A stretch of DNA of 64,000 nucleotides, from NCBI GenBank assembly GCA_918026815.1, contig CAKJVC010000062.1, positions 58,546-122,545 on the forward strand. Reading direction: 5' to 3'. Origin of the DNA: Chalara sp. BL73. Lineage: Eukaryota > Ascomycota > Leotiomycetes > Helotiales. A program made the translations under genes and the position numbers. Numbering within the stretch: position 1 is the first letter of the stretch; each line of letters starts with the position of its first letter. The notes beneath the pieces are model-generated. The model made no database searches, was not told the DNA's origin, and saw only the letters and a list, made by a program, of their open reading frames with translations. Below, in pieces: positions 11,060 to 21,130 of this stretch.

Positions 11060-12361
11060 CCAGCAAGAGTCTCCGTCCCAAGCTTGATATGGTTTAAAGA
11101 CGATGTCTCTAAAAATTCGACTGGGATGTCCAAACCAAGCACCTTGGGTTCCTGGTTAAGTCCAGTTTACGTAGTGGTAAGTTCCTAAATTCTGGCTTTT
11201 TTTCATACTAATGTAGATTAGTTGTGCTGGCCGGTACAAATGGATAGGCAGTGCTCATACAGCAGGAGAAAACCCACATCCAGTCAATGTCACCCGAGAG
11301 ATTGCGATAAAGTGCGGACTGCCCAATTTAACGCTTTTTCTGGTTGTGGTGGGCAATCCACAAGAGAGGTGATTGCTGAAACGAAACTTGCAAAAGAATC
11401 TGGCATAGGCTTTGCCCTTGTCATGGCTCCAAGTTATTTCCACTTCGCAATGGATGAAGCTGCCATGGTTGGGTTTTCCCAGGAGGTAGGAAATGCCTAG
11501 CTTCTTCGAATTCAAGATACTGACCTCTATTTCCCCAGCTTGCCGATGCCAATTCTGTCCCGGTTTTGATTTACAATTTCCCAGATGTAGCTGCTGGCCT
11601 TGACTTCAACTGCGATATGCTCTCAACGCCTAGTGCCCATCCAAATATTATCAGTGTGAAGCTCACCTATTAAGGTATTGGAAAGGTTGCTAGGGTTCAA
11701 GTTCAATTCGAGCCTGACCAGTTCTGTGCCTTGACCGGACAAAGCGACTGGCTTCTGCCTGCGTTATCCGTAGGCGGAATCAGTGCCATCACTAGCCTTG
11801 CAAATCTGTATCCAAAAGTATGACTATTCCAAGCTAAAGGTTATCCGAAAAAGCTGGCCACGCACGAACAGGCTTGCATCGAGATCTTTAACTTGTTTAA
11901 CGCTGGTGATCTGAAAGCCACGGGAGAAGCGCAGCTCAGGCTTGCACAAGTAGAATGAGGTTTCGCGAAAAGCGAGGTCAATGGCACGAAGTTGATAGTT
12001 GCGAGGTACCGTAGATATCAAGAGAGCAGTTGTTATTGCAGACGGCCACATCCCAAGTACTTAGATGCTAAGAAGCAGGCGTAGATTGCGGAAGTTGTTG
12101 AGCAGGTTAGGTCTAAGGACCATACCTAAAGTCTATTGTAGGCACCTGTAGGCACCAGTAGGCACCTGTAGGCATCAATGTGCTGACATGTGGGTATCAC
12201 ACCTCTATAAGTAGAGGGATTCTCTCCTGTAGTTTAGGTTCTATAACCTTCAGCAATTGATACTTGTTTGCCCTATACTCTCTGAAGGCCACGTGGCTTT
12301 CTCTATTTGAACAGAAGTGCTAAGACCGTTAGGCACTACGGAGAAGACGCTGTCAGAATAA
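11060..12361 (+). pseudogene. Dihydrodipicolinate-synthase-family aldolase, degraded and interrupted by an LTR
   Basis: Segments in different frames together match the DHDPS/NAL family, which in fungi includes 2-keto-3-deoxy-sugar-acid aldolases. They are FDWDVQTKHL, LVVLAGTNG, GGQSTREVIAETK, VLIYNFPDVAAGLDF (with the family Tyr), PNIISVKLTY (with the Schiff-base Lys), TGQSDWLLPALSVGGISA, and a C-terminal RLAQVE / NGTKLIVA region. Breaks: frameshifts near 11110 and around 11330, an in-frame TAG in the TNG-E-A motif, TAA at about 11672, and two stops where Trp is expected (TGA at about 11957, TAG at about 12081). A solo LTR (12096-12313) sits inside the last exon. Skipping it with one GAAGT copy leads straight to the natural tail LRPLGTTEKTLSE and a TAA at 12359-12361. 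Confidence 0.8.
12096..12313 (+). mobile_element. Solo LTR (Copia-like), 218 bp, target duplication GAAGT
   Basis: Starts TGTTGAGCAGG and ends ATTTGAACA, with TGTT...AACA inverted ends. Perfect 5-bp duplications GAAGT flank it (12091-12095 and 12314-12318). Inside are four tandem 10-bp units GTAGGCACCT (two variant) at 12138-12177 and a TATAAGTAGAGG box at about 12209. It lies in the last exon of the DHDPS-family pseudogene. The first 30 bases recur identically at 33791-33820. Confidence 0.85.
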
Positions 12362-13208
12362 ATGTAGGGGGTCAAATTGGGAAGAATAAGAGAGGCAGAA
12401 TACATTGCGACACATGATTTGCGCCTCGAGACTGATTGATCACTACATAGTTAAAAGAATAATTCGTAGGTTGCTGTTAAAGACCATATGTGTTGCGTGA
12501 CTTCTCATGTTATTTATGCACGGAATAGGTTTGGTCTCAGCCTACAATGTGTATGTAGTATTCGTTTCCTTCTCTCTTTGATGAATCAAGGTTTCTCACT
12601 TTAATAGTTGCCGACTTGCTGAATAGCAGTTAAGGCTATTTCCTTTTATATTACATGGAGTGGTTTAGCATGTTGATGCCTACCGGGTATTCTGAATTGT
12701 AAGGATAGAGTGAGTACCTAGCGCCATATTGCTTGGGTCAAAACCCTTCTATCTATAAGCTGAGATCGCCCATACTTCTTATTCATGGTATAACCTCGGA
12801 CACTCCCATTTTGCTGCCCATTCGATCATGAACATATTCCCCTACTGTCACGGAGCAGCTCGCACGTCCCGCGAGGGCTCGGTTCTAGTTCATGAGAGCT
12901 AGAGCAACGTATGCGGCATGTGTGTATTCTTGCTTGTAGAACTAGAGATCAAGCCAGGTAGGCTCTCGTAGCCCAGGAGAAAGTGGGTCGCACGCTCACT
13001 TCTCCGTGACACCTACTTACTATGCTTCACAAATTTGCCAATATGAATATGTAGAGGACAAGTCACCCCACCTTCATGACCCATGTTGGTACTTGAGTCC
13101 CCCAGACCCAACCACAGTAATCGCACATGGAATATCTATCTTCGAACTTTCCGAATCTACAACCTACTTCCTCAGCAATTTTTGGAAGAGCTTCAGATAG
13201 AGCCTGGA
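12362..13208. other. Intergenic region containing one solo LTR
   Basis: Apart from the LTR at 12846-13011, nothing coding is visible between the aldolase pseudogene and the regulator pseudogene. It would include the ancestral promoter of the regulator. Confidence 0.45.
12846..13011 (+). mobile_element. Solo LTR, 166 bp, target duplication CCTAC
   Basis: Terminal bases TGTCACGGAG...CTCCGTGACA form perfect 10-bp inverted ends. The 5-bp direct repeats CCTAC flank it at 12841-12845 and 13012-13016. It is nearly identical to the copy at 26634-26816, apart from about 17 bases missing near the right end. No retrotransposon coding sequence is present, so it is a solo LTR or a very short LTR-type (TRIM-like) element. 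Confidence 0.85.
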
Positions 13209-13964
13209 ATGAGTACAAAAGATGCACCACTCACATCTACACAAGACAAAACTGCTAATTACCACCATTGCGGTCAAAACATGGATGCTTAACATGCAGG
13301 CGAGTCCAAAATAATGCCGAATATATTAATCAATCGACAATACACAAACATAGGAAAGTACGATGCAATGAAGCAAGGCCTCAATGCTCGCACTGTGAGC
13401 GGTTTAAATTAGAGTTCAAATGGCGAGGCACCGCGATTTCAACTGCTGTACCGCCAACATCGCCTCCTGGCCAGTTGCAACGGCTCGGAAGCGATGCCTC
13501 CAGACAGCCACGTGTAGAGCCTTCAGATACTGCCCGGACAAATAAGCAAAATCCCTCGGTAGGTAGTCTCATTATTCGCAAGCACGGTAACACCTGTATC
13601 AATATGCGCTGGTTACTTGAAGAATGAGTTTTTTTCTACCTCAGTCAGTTGCGAACTCAATATCTCGCAGTCATCAAATGTATCTGCAGTAGTGCCATGC
13701 ATACCAAATATTTTGAGAGATAACCGAGCCCCTGAGACAACAAACAATCTAATAGCTGGTAGTGATCGCCCTCTGACGGATTATTTATTCGAGCTGTTGT
13801 GCCTCCAACTTTATCACAGGTTGAAACTCAACAAAAATAGGCATTGACAAAGCAGATATTAATGTCCATGTTCAATAGATCATTAATAGTTCGTTATTCG
13901 ATCTTGGAATTTTCAGAGCTCCTGCTTTGCTATCAGAATACATCAGTTGTAAACTCTCAGAGCA

Positions 13965-14567
13965 GTGAGCTAGTTAGTATTATCGTGATATATCGACCCC
14001 TAAAAACCAATACTATATACCAGGCAATATGAGATTTGAAATTTTCATGCGTATAACTGTCGGAATACCTACCACGTAGCAAAAGGCGTAGGAGCTGTGA
14101 CTACGCTCTTGCTTGTGTGGTTCTGGTTTTTGTTGATTCTTGTTCTAAGCTACGGCCTATTGCCAGGTAAATATAGGTGATAAAAGACCCACAATTCCCG
14201 CGATCCGGTGGATCGCGTGAGCTCTGTACATGCATTCCAACAATTACATCAAAATTTTCAATCTCATATTATATCATACTATACCGCGATATACTGCAAT
14301 ACTAACTCTAAATAATGCTATTCCAAAATTAGCAATACAACAAAGGTTTTAGCTTTTTAAATTCGGTTATTCGTGCTTAACAGAGTAAACTTCATTTCTG
14401 ACCCTTGTAATACAGCCGCAAAGTGGCATTTGCATAGTATTTAGTATTATTGCCAATATAATATAAGATTCAATTTCTATACTAATACTAGCGCGGTATC
14501 AAAAAGTCGATCTCATATGTCTCGAAACTCGATATTACTAAATACTACGATACTAACTCGTTCACTG
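13965..14567 (+). mobile_element. hAT-type MITE, 603 bp, 8-bp target duplication TCTCAGAG
   Basis: Left end CAGTGAGCTAGTTAGTAT and right end (reverse complement) CAGTGAACGAGTTAGTAT are inverted repeats. Both sides carry a perfect 8-bp duplication TCTCAGAG (13957-13964, 14568-14575), the signature of hAT transposition. The interior is non-coding and AT-rich, and its two arms are inverted copies (ATGAGATTTGAAATTTTC against GAGATTGAAAATTTTGAT). It hosts a nested LTR (14058-14242), so the original MITE was about 413 bp. Related fragments lie at 1182-1320 and from 36435. Confidence 0.8.
14058..14242 (+). mobile_element. Solo LTR nested inside the hAT-type MITE, 185 bp
   Basis: Starts TGTCGGAATACC and ends TGCATTCCAACA, giving inverted ends TGTYGGAAT as in many Copia LTRs. 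Flanking pentamers are ATAAC (left) and ATTAC (right), an imperfect duplication with one mismatch. It interrupts the otherwise inverted arms of the MITE, which supports a later insertion. Confidence 0.6.
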
Positions 14568-15295
14568 TCTCAGAGACATTATGATCGGGCTATGTCTGAG
14601 ATGTCACATGTGACAGAGACACTAACACTGAACGCGAATGATGGCCTGTTACGCGAACATCTACTTGCAACATTATTTTTCTTGAGTTACATAGATCTAT
14701 TAGGACGCAAGATAGAACATGCACATATCAATCTTAAAAAGGCATACGGCATATTTCAAGCGCAGATAAATCCCGATTTCATCCCATCGAGGTTCGGCTA
14801 CTTTCTTGGATACGTTTATTAGATGCCCGAGCAGTGTCGGCTGGTAGTGAATGTCTATTCCTCGGTCACAGTGAATAATCTCTCCTTGCATATCCATCTC
14901 CAGCTAGTACCACGATTAATCCGACCGAAAACAGTCTGTTCCAGCGCGAGGAGGAAATTGAAGAAGCTCTCTTCGATACTCTTTATCAACCTGGGTATAT
15001 ATTCCCCTCGAACGCTCAATCTTTTGTGGGCCGTATTTCAAAGATCAGCCCATGGCACCGCTCGAGAGGAACTGTGGAAGATGAGACAGAGGTTGTGAAT
15101 ATCGCCTACAAGATTTCAAAGGATCTTTATGCTCTCTATGAGACTTGCCTGCCTCTGGTGGGCTTTGCCGTTGCAGGAACCCTGAACGAGCGATACGCGA
15201 CCGCGAAGGTTGCTGCTACGATCACTCGTGCCTTTCAACATATCTATCGAGCTGCTTTGCAAGCAAGACAAGCAAGATTCACCTGCACCCTGTAG

Positions 15296-15662
15296 TGAAC
15301 AAGTCTCTGCCGCTGGCGTCAGAAGCACGAGAGGCTATTTCGACAAACTCGACACCTTATTCGGCTGATAGTAGAAAGCACAGAAGGCCAAGAGACGCTA
15401 CCTGCAAACATGCTCTGGCAATTCTTGATGCGGGGATGCGAGGAAGAGAATCAAGGAAGAAGAGGCTGGATTAAGACTCGGATATGCAACGTAGAGAAAG
15501 TCGCTACCAATACAAGGATTACCGCTCTCGTACTTGAGAAGGTTCAAGCAATACAAGACTCGACTAAACAGAGAATAAATGTGAGGAGTGCGATGCATGA
15601 TATTTTTGATTCATCCTTTGCCATTATAGGATTATCTGTCTTGTTCAAAGGCGCCATCACTC
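15296..15662. other. Intergenic, convergent tails
   Basis: 367 bp between the end of the regulator pseudogene and the stop codon of the dehydrogenase on the other strand. Nothing recognised. Confidence 0.4.
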
Positions 15663-16770
15663 CTACCTTTTCATCAAATGTAGGTTGACTGGAGTTAAAG
15701 GTTTCTGCCCTGTTAGAACCTTTTCTATATTCTGCATCGCCAGAGCCTCAAATCCCACATTCGTCTCCACTGATCCCCCAGCGTTATGTGAAGTCAAAGA
15801 CACATTCTGGATTTTAGCAAGGCGGGAAGAGACATGGGGCTCGTTTTCATGGACATCCAAGCCTGCAGCGTGAAGATGTCCACTTTCCAGTGCATTGGCG
15901 AGTGCCTCTTCATCTACGAGACTTCCTCTCGCAATGTTGACAAACCTGGAACCTGGCTTGAACTTCTGGAGAAGAGCGGAATCAATCAGCTTTTTCCCTC
16001 CAGCACCGGGAGTGGCAACACACACGCAATCGGAGACTGCCAGCATGGCATCTAAATCCCGATATAACGTTGCTTCAACCGCCTGTTCCAGCTCAGGAGT
16101 CTTCTGATGAAGATCATTGTAAACAATCTTCATCCCGAAACCAGCATATGCTTTTTGTGCAATGGTGTAGCCTATGTTTCCAAGGCCAATTATACCCAAA
16201 GTGTGCCCTCTTGGGTTATGTGCTGTTAGAGTAGCGTTTTTATGGGCGTCGAGCCACTCTGCCGAATCACCACTGCGAGCAGCTATGTTCGACCATTGAA
16301 TATTACGGAACACAGAGAGGATATGGTAGATAGCCATATCAGCCACCGCCTCAGATGACGCAGAGGCGCCATTGCAATACAAAATCCCTAGATTTTCACG
16401 TTAGTTTCTACGCACAGCCCGCCTGTATTTTTTGGACAGCAAACACACCCGCCTCTGCAAGCAGATCCACATCGGCCCAATCGAAGCCCGCACCCGCTGA
16501 AGCAAAAACTGCGAGTGATTTTGGCAATAACGGAATCATCTCTGCGTCCCAACGACCCATCTCCCCCCCGGAGTTCCAGAAGGGGCGAAACACGGCATGG
16601 AAATCGCCCCATTTTTGATCTTTCAAGGCCTGAAGAAAAGCTGGTCTTTGGCGCTCTTCGACAGAGGGACGAATAACTGTAAATTGGCTAGAGAATATTG
16701 CGTAGAGCTCTGGATTGTACTCGATTGGATCTCCAATATGCAGAACGATTTTTTTCGAGACAGAAGTCAT
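15663..16770 (-). CDS. D-isomer-specific 2-hydroxyacid dehydrogenase (glyoxylate/hydroxypyruvate reductase type)
   Basis: Two exons (16770-16449, 16387-15663; intron 61 nt) give 348 residues. The NAD(P)-binding signature TLGIIGLGNIGYTIAQKA follows an N-terminal substrate domain. The catalytic Arg is in FVNIARGSLVDE, the Glu in GLDVHENEP and the His in SLTSHNAGG, so the active site is complete. The start ATG at 16770 gives the usual N-terminus KKIVLHIGDP; 40 more open codons upstream include an ATG at 16890, but family length favours 16770. It would reduce a 2-keto acid to the D-2-hydroxy acid, or the reverse, in the cytosol. It lies between the regulator and PfkB kinase pseudogenes and appears to be one of two intact members of the cluster. 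Confidence 0.88.
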
Positions 16771-17425
16771 TTTGATAGATGCACTTAGACTATGGAGTAA
16801 GACAGAAGTGTTCTGATTATGTGTTGCAACAGGATCCAGTTGTTGAATTTCTAACACGTTTCTTGTGGTACGAGATGTTGGAAACGGCAACTAGCTTTCT
16901 ATATCAGATGTTCAAAAAGAAAGTGGTCTCGTTCCAATCCACCCCTGATCCGCATAAGCTCTAGGGTAACCTCTTCTCCGCATAGCCAAGGTCATAGATG
17001 TGGAGACAATAGATCGTCGAATTTAGCAGTGCCGACAAGGATGATCTCGGTCGGCTATCGCTTATCGGCTGCTGTCGGCTCGGGATAGGCGAACCCGATT
17101 CACGACTCAAAGTTCAAGGTCAATTCCAAGCTTTTGGTAGGTGATTGTTGGCTGCTTCTTTCCTGAAGGTGTTAGCTATGGTAGTGGAGATGCTTCTCCG
17201 CCTGTCACTTTGGATGCCATCCAGTAAGGGCTGCCATTCTGCATGTAGGAGTCGATTGGCTTGAGCCTTAGGCATATGCGCCATAGCTTTCTGCATAATG
17301 ATTTTGGCAAGGAGCTTCTCGAATCCAGAATTCTATTGAGCCCATATGTTTCTTCAAATTCAATCACGAACTCTTTGGTCATACGCCGACAAGATACCCC
17401 AAGCCTCACGAGCCATCCATAACTA
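16771..17425. other. Upstream region of the dehydrogenase, no gene
   Basis: Likely promoter of the dehydrogenase. A frame on the minus strand at 17176-17469 is open, but partly lies in the MITE end and matches no family I recognise. Nothing else noted. Confidence 0.4.
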
Positions 17426-17902
17426 ATTCGCGGGTCCCAGTTAGGCCAGGCTAGAAAATTCCTTGGCAAACGCCAAGAAACGCTCTAGCATGGCCCAACT
17501 TTTTGTGCAACTATTTGTAGCCTGGGTGAACTTAAGCGAAAAACCAAATCTGGTTAGAATTATGCTTGGCATATGTTTAATATAGGCTTAGCGCATTGTA
17601 TGTTCAGTATATGCTAAATATATGCTTCATAAAGAATTCTACTTACACTAAGCTACAAATTCACTTGCAGTAGTTTTTATAGTCGAATCAATTAAGCAAC
17701 GCAAAGTACAAAGTTGTAACGTTTTTATTTCAAAGTTTAAAAGTTATATTGTGCGCGTCGCAATAAAAAACGCGAAGTGCTTGGCATATGCAGGGGTGAG
17801 ATTTCTGAGCTTTTAAAGCTACGATTTCTGGCCAAGTTTGTATGCCAAGGAATTTTTTAGCCTGGCCCAAGATTTTTCTAGCCTGGCCCAACTGGAACCC
17901 GG
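17426..17902. mobile_element. TA-flanked MITE, second copy, about 477 bp
   Basis: Inverted ends: left CGGGTCCCAGTTAGGCCAGG, right (reverse complement) CCGGGTTCCAGTTGGGCC. Both continue into GGCTAGAAAA and AATTCCTTGGC. TA flanks both sides (17424-17425, 17903-17904). The right arm carries an extra duplicated TAGCCTGGCCCAA unit. The ends and an internal TAAATATATGCTT link it to the copy at 6763-7235. It abuts the first recognisable codons of the PfkB kinase pseudogene, so its insertion may have cut off the original start. Confidence 0.65.
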
Positions 17903-17904
17903 TA

Positions 17905-18883
17905 ATCATAACCGGGTCTCTCAACGCCGATCTGGTAAGCTTCACATCTCGACTCCGCAATGCTAGCGAAGCCCTGCATGCAACAGCTTTTATACTGGCC
18001 CAGGCGGCAAATGCGTCAATCAAGCCGTTGTCTGCGACAAGCTCTCCCGCGTAAAAACCACACCCGGTCAAGGCAATGCAGAGGCACATGTGGTTGAGAT
18101 GATTGGGGAGGACACGTTCGGCGTCTCTATCATATCCTCGCTAGAAAGCTATGGTGTCCAAACGTCACCCGTAAAAGTTGGGGCAAACCAGAAGACACGC
18201 ATTGCGGTGATCCTTGTGGAGGAAAGCCCAAGCGAGAATAGGATCCTGCTCAACCCGGAAGCAAATTTCAGTTTATCAGTGGAAATGCTTGCGACTTTGC
18301 CTGAGGCGAAGCCGGATTTGATCATTATGCAGCTGGAAGCCCGCTGGGAACGGTGATGCATGTGTTAAAGCTTGCCAGAAAGGAAGATATCAATGTCCTA
18401 TTTAACCCCGCACCAGCGGTGAAGTTGTTGCCAGCGGCTTTCAGCATTACGCACCTGGTCGTCAACGAGACCGAGGCAGCCATCTTAAGCGGCCGCGATG
18501 AGGAAAAATTACAAGATATAGACGGCTTGAAGACCGTGGCGGCCGGGTTCCGCGACTGGGGTGCAAACAATGTCATTACTACCCTTGGTCGAAGAGGGGT
18601 TATTTATGCCGAGGAAAGGGGAGTGACTAGTTTAATCCCTGCCAGAAGGGTGAATGTGGTTGATGCAACTGCGCCAGGAGATGCCTTCATAGGCGCGTAT
18701 GCCTTGGGGGCTGTAAAACCCGACTTTGAGGTGGCCGTTGCGGTAGAGGAGGCCAATGGAGCAGCCGTATTTGCTGTTAAGAAAAGGGAGAATGGGAAAG
18801 CATTCCGTGGGCAGACGAACTACGATGTAGCTCGTACTCATGTAACGCTTTTGTTAGCCTTGGGCCTGGGTAGCAGGGCTTAG
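17905..18883 (+). pseudogene. PfkB-family carbohydrate kinase (ribokinase-like), frameshifted
   Basis: The sequence opens at GSLNADLVSFTSR, the ribokinase N-terminal signature. It shifts frame by one near 17990, so that TGPGGKCVNQAV (normally GGKGxNQA, here Gly to Cys) and VKTTPGQGNAEAHVVEMIGEDTFG follow. It continues to KPDLIIMQLE, then has a second one-base loss near 18335. The third segment holds LFNPAPA, HLVVNETEA and the catalytic VVDATAPGDAFIGAY with the base Asp retained, and ends at TAG 18881-18883. Functional members phosphorylate a sugar or sugar acid using ATP in the cytosol. Two frameshifts and no in-frame start after the adjacent MITE make it a pseudogene. The C-terminal 176 residues are still open. 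Confidence 0.8.
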
Positions 18884-19575
18884 GGCTCGTTGGTTGGTAT
18901 AGAATAATAAAATAAACAAAACAAAACTTCCGCACGCAAAGGTGAAGATATTACGAAGCTAACTAAATAACTGATATTCAGGTAACTAAATTATTTAAGC
19001 ACGAAGCTATGTTCGAACCCCGGGAACTTTAAAAACCTGGAACTCCTTAAGTTCCTCGGGTCCCATCACGTGCTGGCTCCAAACCGGGTCCTTCTAACTG
19101 TGTTACATAATACTTTAGTTATATAATTTACAATTTTATAAAAGTATAAACTTAGAAAGCATGTCACGGGGAATACCAATAGTCGAGGCTCGTTTAGCTA
19201 TTTTATACAGCTAGTGTACCCTGGGTCTTGCTGCTGATCACTATTTACTAGATTCGTGCATTCCTTGTTTTATTATACATCCTTCAGAGCATCCAAATAT
19301 TCGTAAATAGCTGGCATATGGAATTAAAAGTCATTGAATATTAGATTTTGTATATGAAAACCTTTGAGATATCCCGGTTCGTCTACACTATTTACTTTGC
19401 AATCGCTTTAGCATGCTGATTGGGGCGAATTTTACCCAGAAATATGAAATTCATAGTATGAGATTCATGTCTCAATTTCGCAGTAAAAGAATTACTACAA
19501 ATCAGGTAACTACAACAAAGTGAAGTCGGCAGAAAGTCATCAAGGCTTAGTGAAAATCCCCACCATATTAAAATA
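18884..19575. other. AT-rich intergenic with possible MITE relic
   Basis: No gene. At about 18978-19130, TAACTAAATTATTTAAG is echoed in inverted form by ACTTTAGTTATATAATTTA around a GC-richer core with CCCGGGAACTTT. That may be an old short inverted-repeat element; no target duplication was found. Confidence 0.35.
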
Positions 19576-21130
19576 TCAGCCAACTACAGTGTATTCTCCC
19601 AAAGTTACTGTCCAATCTGCGAAGTCTGTGCCTTGATATGAGCCCCGATTCTTCCAGGTCCAGACAGCACCGGTCGTTGTAGTTAACTTCATAGTTGCAA
19701 CAAAATTAAAAGTAAAGCCTGCCCATCGGGTCAGGACTGCTTGGGCGCGACAAACCTTCCCTGACGGGCAGATAATGGTTCCCCAAGCTCCATAGTCGAT
19801 TGCACTAGTCGTTGTTATTTGCTTTTCCTAATGCGTGGCGAATTAGTATATGTCGGATGCAAAAGCATCTCAAAATTACACACCTCTCCGTATTGCCCCT
19901 GGACCATGATAGTAGTCGTGGCAGAAACAGTACTACCCACAACAGGTAGGCCAGCAGTAATTGAGACTCCAAACGACTGTTGAACTTGCGCTGTGGCCAA
20001 CCACCTACTTGTTATCGCACGTGAGTATGTCTCGATGGAATCAAGCCTCAGCTGCGCGCTCTGGCTCACTGATGTGTTTCTATTATCAAGAAGCAGCCTT
20101 CCAGCTGTGACAATTGCTCCATTGGTTAGGGTAATCTCTCCATTCACGAAATCCGTGTAGTTCATTGAATCGTACTGCAGCTTCGTCACAGGGGCTACCA
20201 TATCGATACCGAAATTGTAAATCTTATTTGAAACAACAGAAGCACGTATCGCATAGATAAAACCTCCACCGGCGTTGCGTGTAATGGCAACGTCATCGGT
20301 TGGGTCGACTTGAAAGCCACAGAGGAAAGAGTTGCCAAGGTTGGTTTTGAAGTCGAAACCCGTAAACCGCTCGTAACCACCACTGCTGGAGGCCCATACT
20401 CGAAGTGTGCTGATAAGTTCACCTCCACCAAACACGAAGTACTTGTAGGTGTCAGAGCTAGTGTTAATCTAATAGTAAAATTGTCAGCAAATATACTTGA
20501 ATACATATTAAGGCAATACGAATGTAGGCGGCATACTGTTCCAACAGATGTAACGACATCATTATTGTCCGTTAGTCTCATTCCGTTTAGGGTATTTGCC
20601 CCCACCCATGTTTCTATTGTTTTGAATGGTCCAGCAATGATAGTTTCTTTAGCGGAAGCTAGGCCTTGGTTACCAAAGATCCGAGTTGTCTCTGCTATGA
20701 TAGGAATAGTTTGCCGCTCTTCCAACCGATCGTTCTTTTCCGCCGGAGGCAGGCGAACCTTTAGCACTGTTGCACTTTCCGTTGGATCCCTCTTTGTCTT
20801 CAAAGTCGACCCCTCAGCGACCCAAATTGCGAGTTGAGCCTTTGTGATAGTTCCAGTCGAAACTACAGGTTTTGTCTGGAGAGATGGGTCATTTGCGGGA
20901 ATCAGCGTGTTTCGTCTGAGCAGTGGATGAGAGGTAGTGGCATCCTCCTGGGCAGAATGAAGCTCATCCGAATCTCCAAACTGCCATTGGATGGAGGGCT
21001 CAAATGTATCCCTTGCATCAAAGTTGCCTGCAACCTCCAAGTCGACGGGTGCCTCAATTGGAACTGGTGTTCCATGCACGAGAACACCAGTCAGGGCGGA
21101 CATGCCTAATAGAATTTGAGAGAAGTACAT
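19576..21130 (-). CDS. Secreted natterin-like protein: jacalin-type lectin plus aerolysin-like domain (putative)
   Basis: Three exons (21130-20537, 20468-19884, 19827-19576; introns 68 and 56 nt) encode 476 residues. An N-terminal signal peptide (hydrophobic core QILLGMSALTGVLV) is followed by about 100 residues of low-complexity pro-region. Residues about 155-270 look like a jacalin beta-prism: FKTIETWVGA, GMRLTDN, GGELISTLRVWASS and GFDFKTNLGNSF. From about 280 on, the Thr/Ser-rich alternating pattern with SFGVSITAGLPVVGSTVS resembles the membrane-inserting and oligomerisation part of aerolysin/ETX-type proteins. The tail has one Cys pair (ICPSGKVCRA). Natterin-like proteins of this architecture occur in fish, plants and some fungi and can be pore-forming; activity here is untested. 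Reading frames are intact. The start at 21130 was chosen because it begins the signal peptide. A jacalin-only gene lies 1.4 kb away, divergent. Confidence 0.7.

Larger units (their letters stand above)
13209..15295 (+). pseudogene. Zn2Cys6 transcription factor, degraded and interrupted by a hAT-type MITE
   Basis: The zinc cluster region reads GCLTCR, then after a doubtful intron KVRCNEARPQCSHCERFKLE, followed by Phe where the sixth Cys is expected, and the first basic block is shortened. The middle homology domain appears as DRAMSEMSHVTETL and REHLLATLFFLSYIDLLG, then in another frame WIRLLDARAVSAGSE. The C-terminal part is QREEEIEEALFDTLY, FVGRISKISPWHR and AYKISKDLYALYETCLP, ending at a TAG at 15293-15295. 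Defects: a frameshift before the zinc cluster, a frameshift near 14795, TAA at about 14878, loss of Cys6, and the element at 13965-14567. Removing the element and one 8-bp duplication rejoins NTSVVNSQ with RHYDRAM in frame. Position in a metabolic cluster suggests it once regulated the MFS, aldolase, dehydrogenase and kinase genes. Confidence 0.75.

Noticed and set aside
17176..17469. 97-codon minus-strand frame starting MPRNFLAWPNWDP
   Set aside because: Its first residues come from the MITE end (the same words occur at the opposite end of the element); the remainder matches no family.
18990..19015. GTTCGAACCCC resembles a tRNA T-arm
   Set aside because: No acceptor, D-arm or anticodon arm could be folded upstream; treated as part of a degraded inverted-repeat element.
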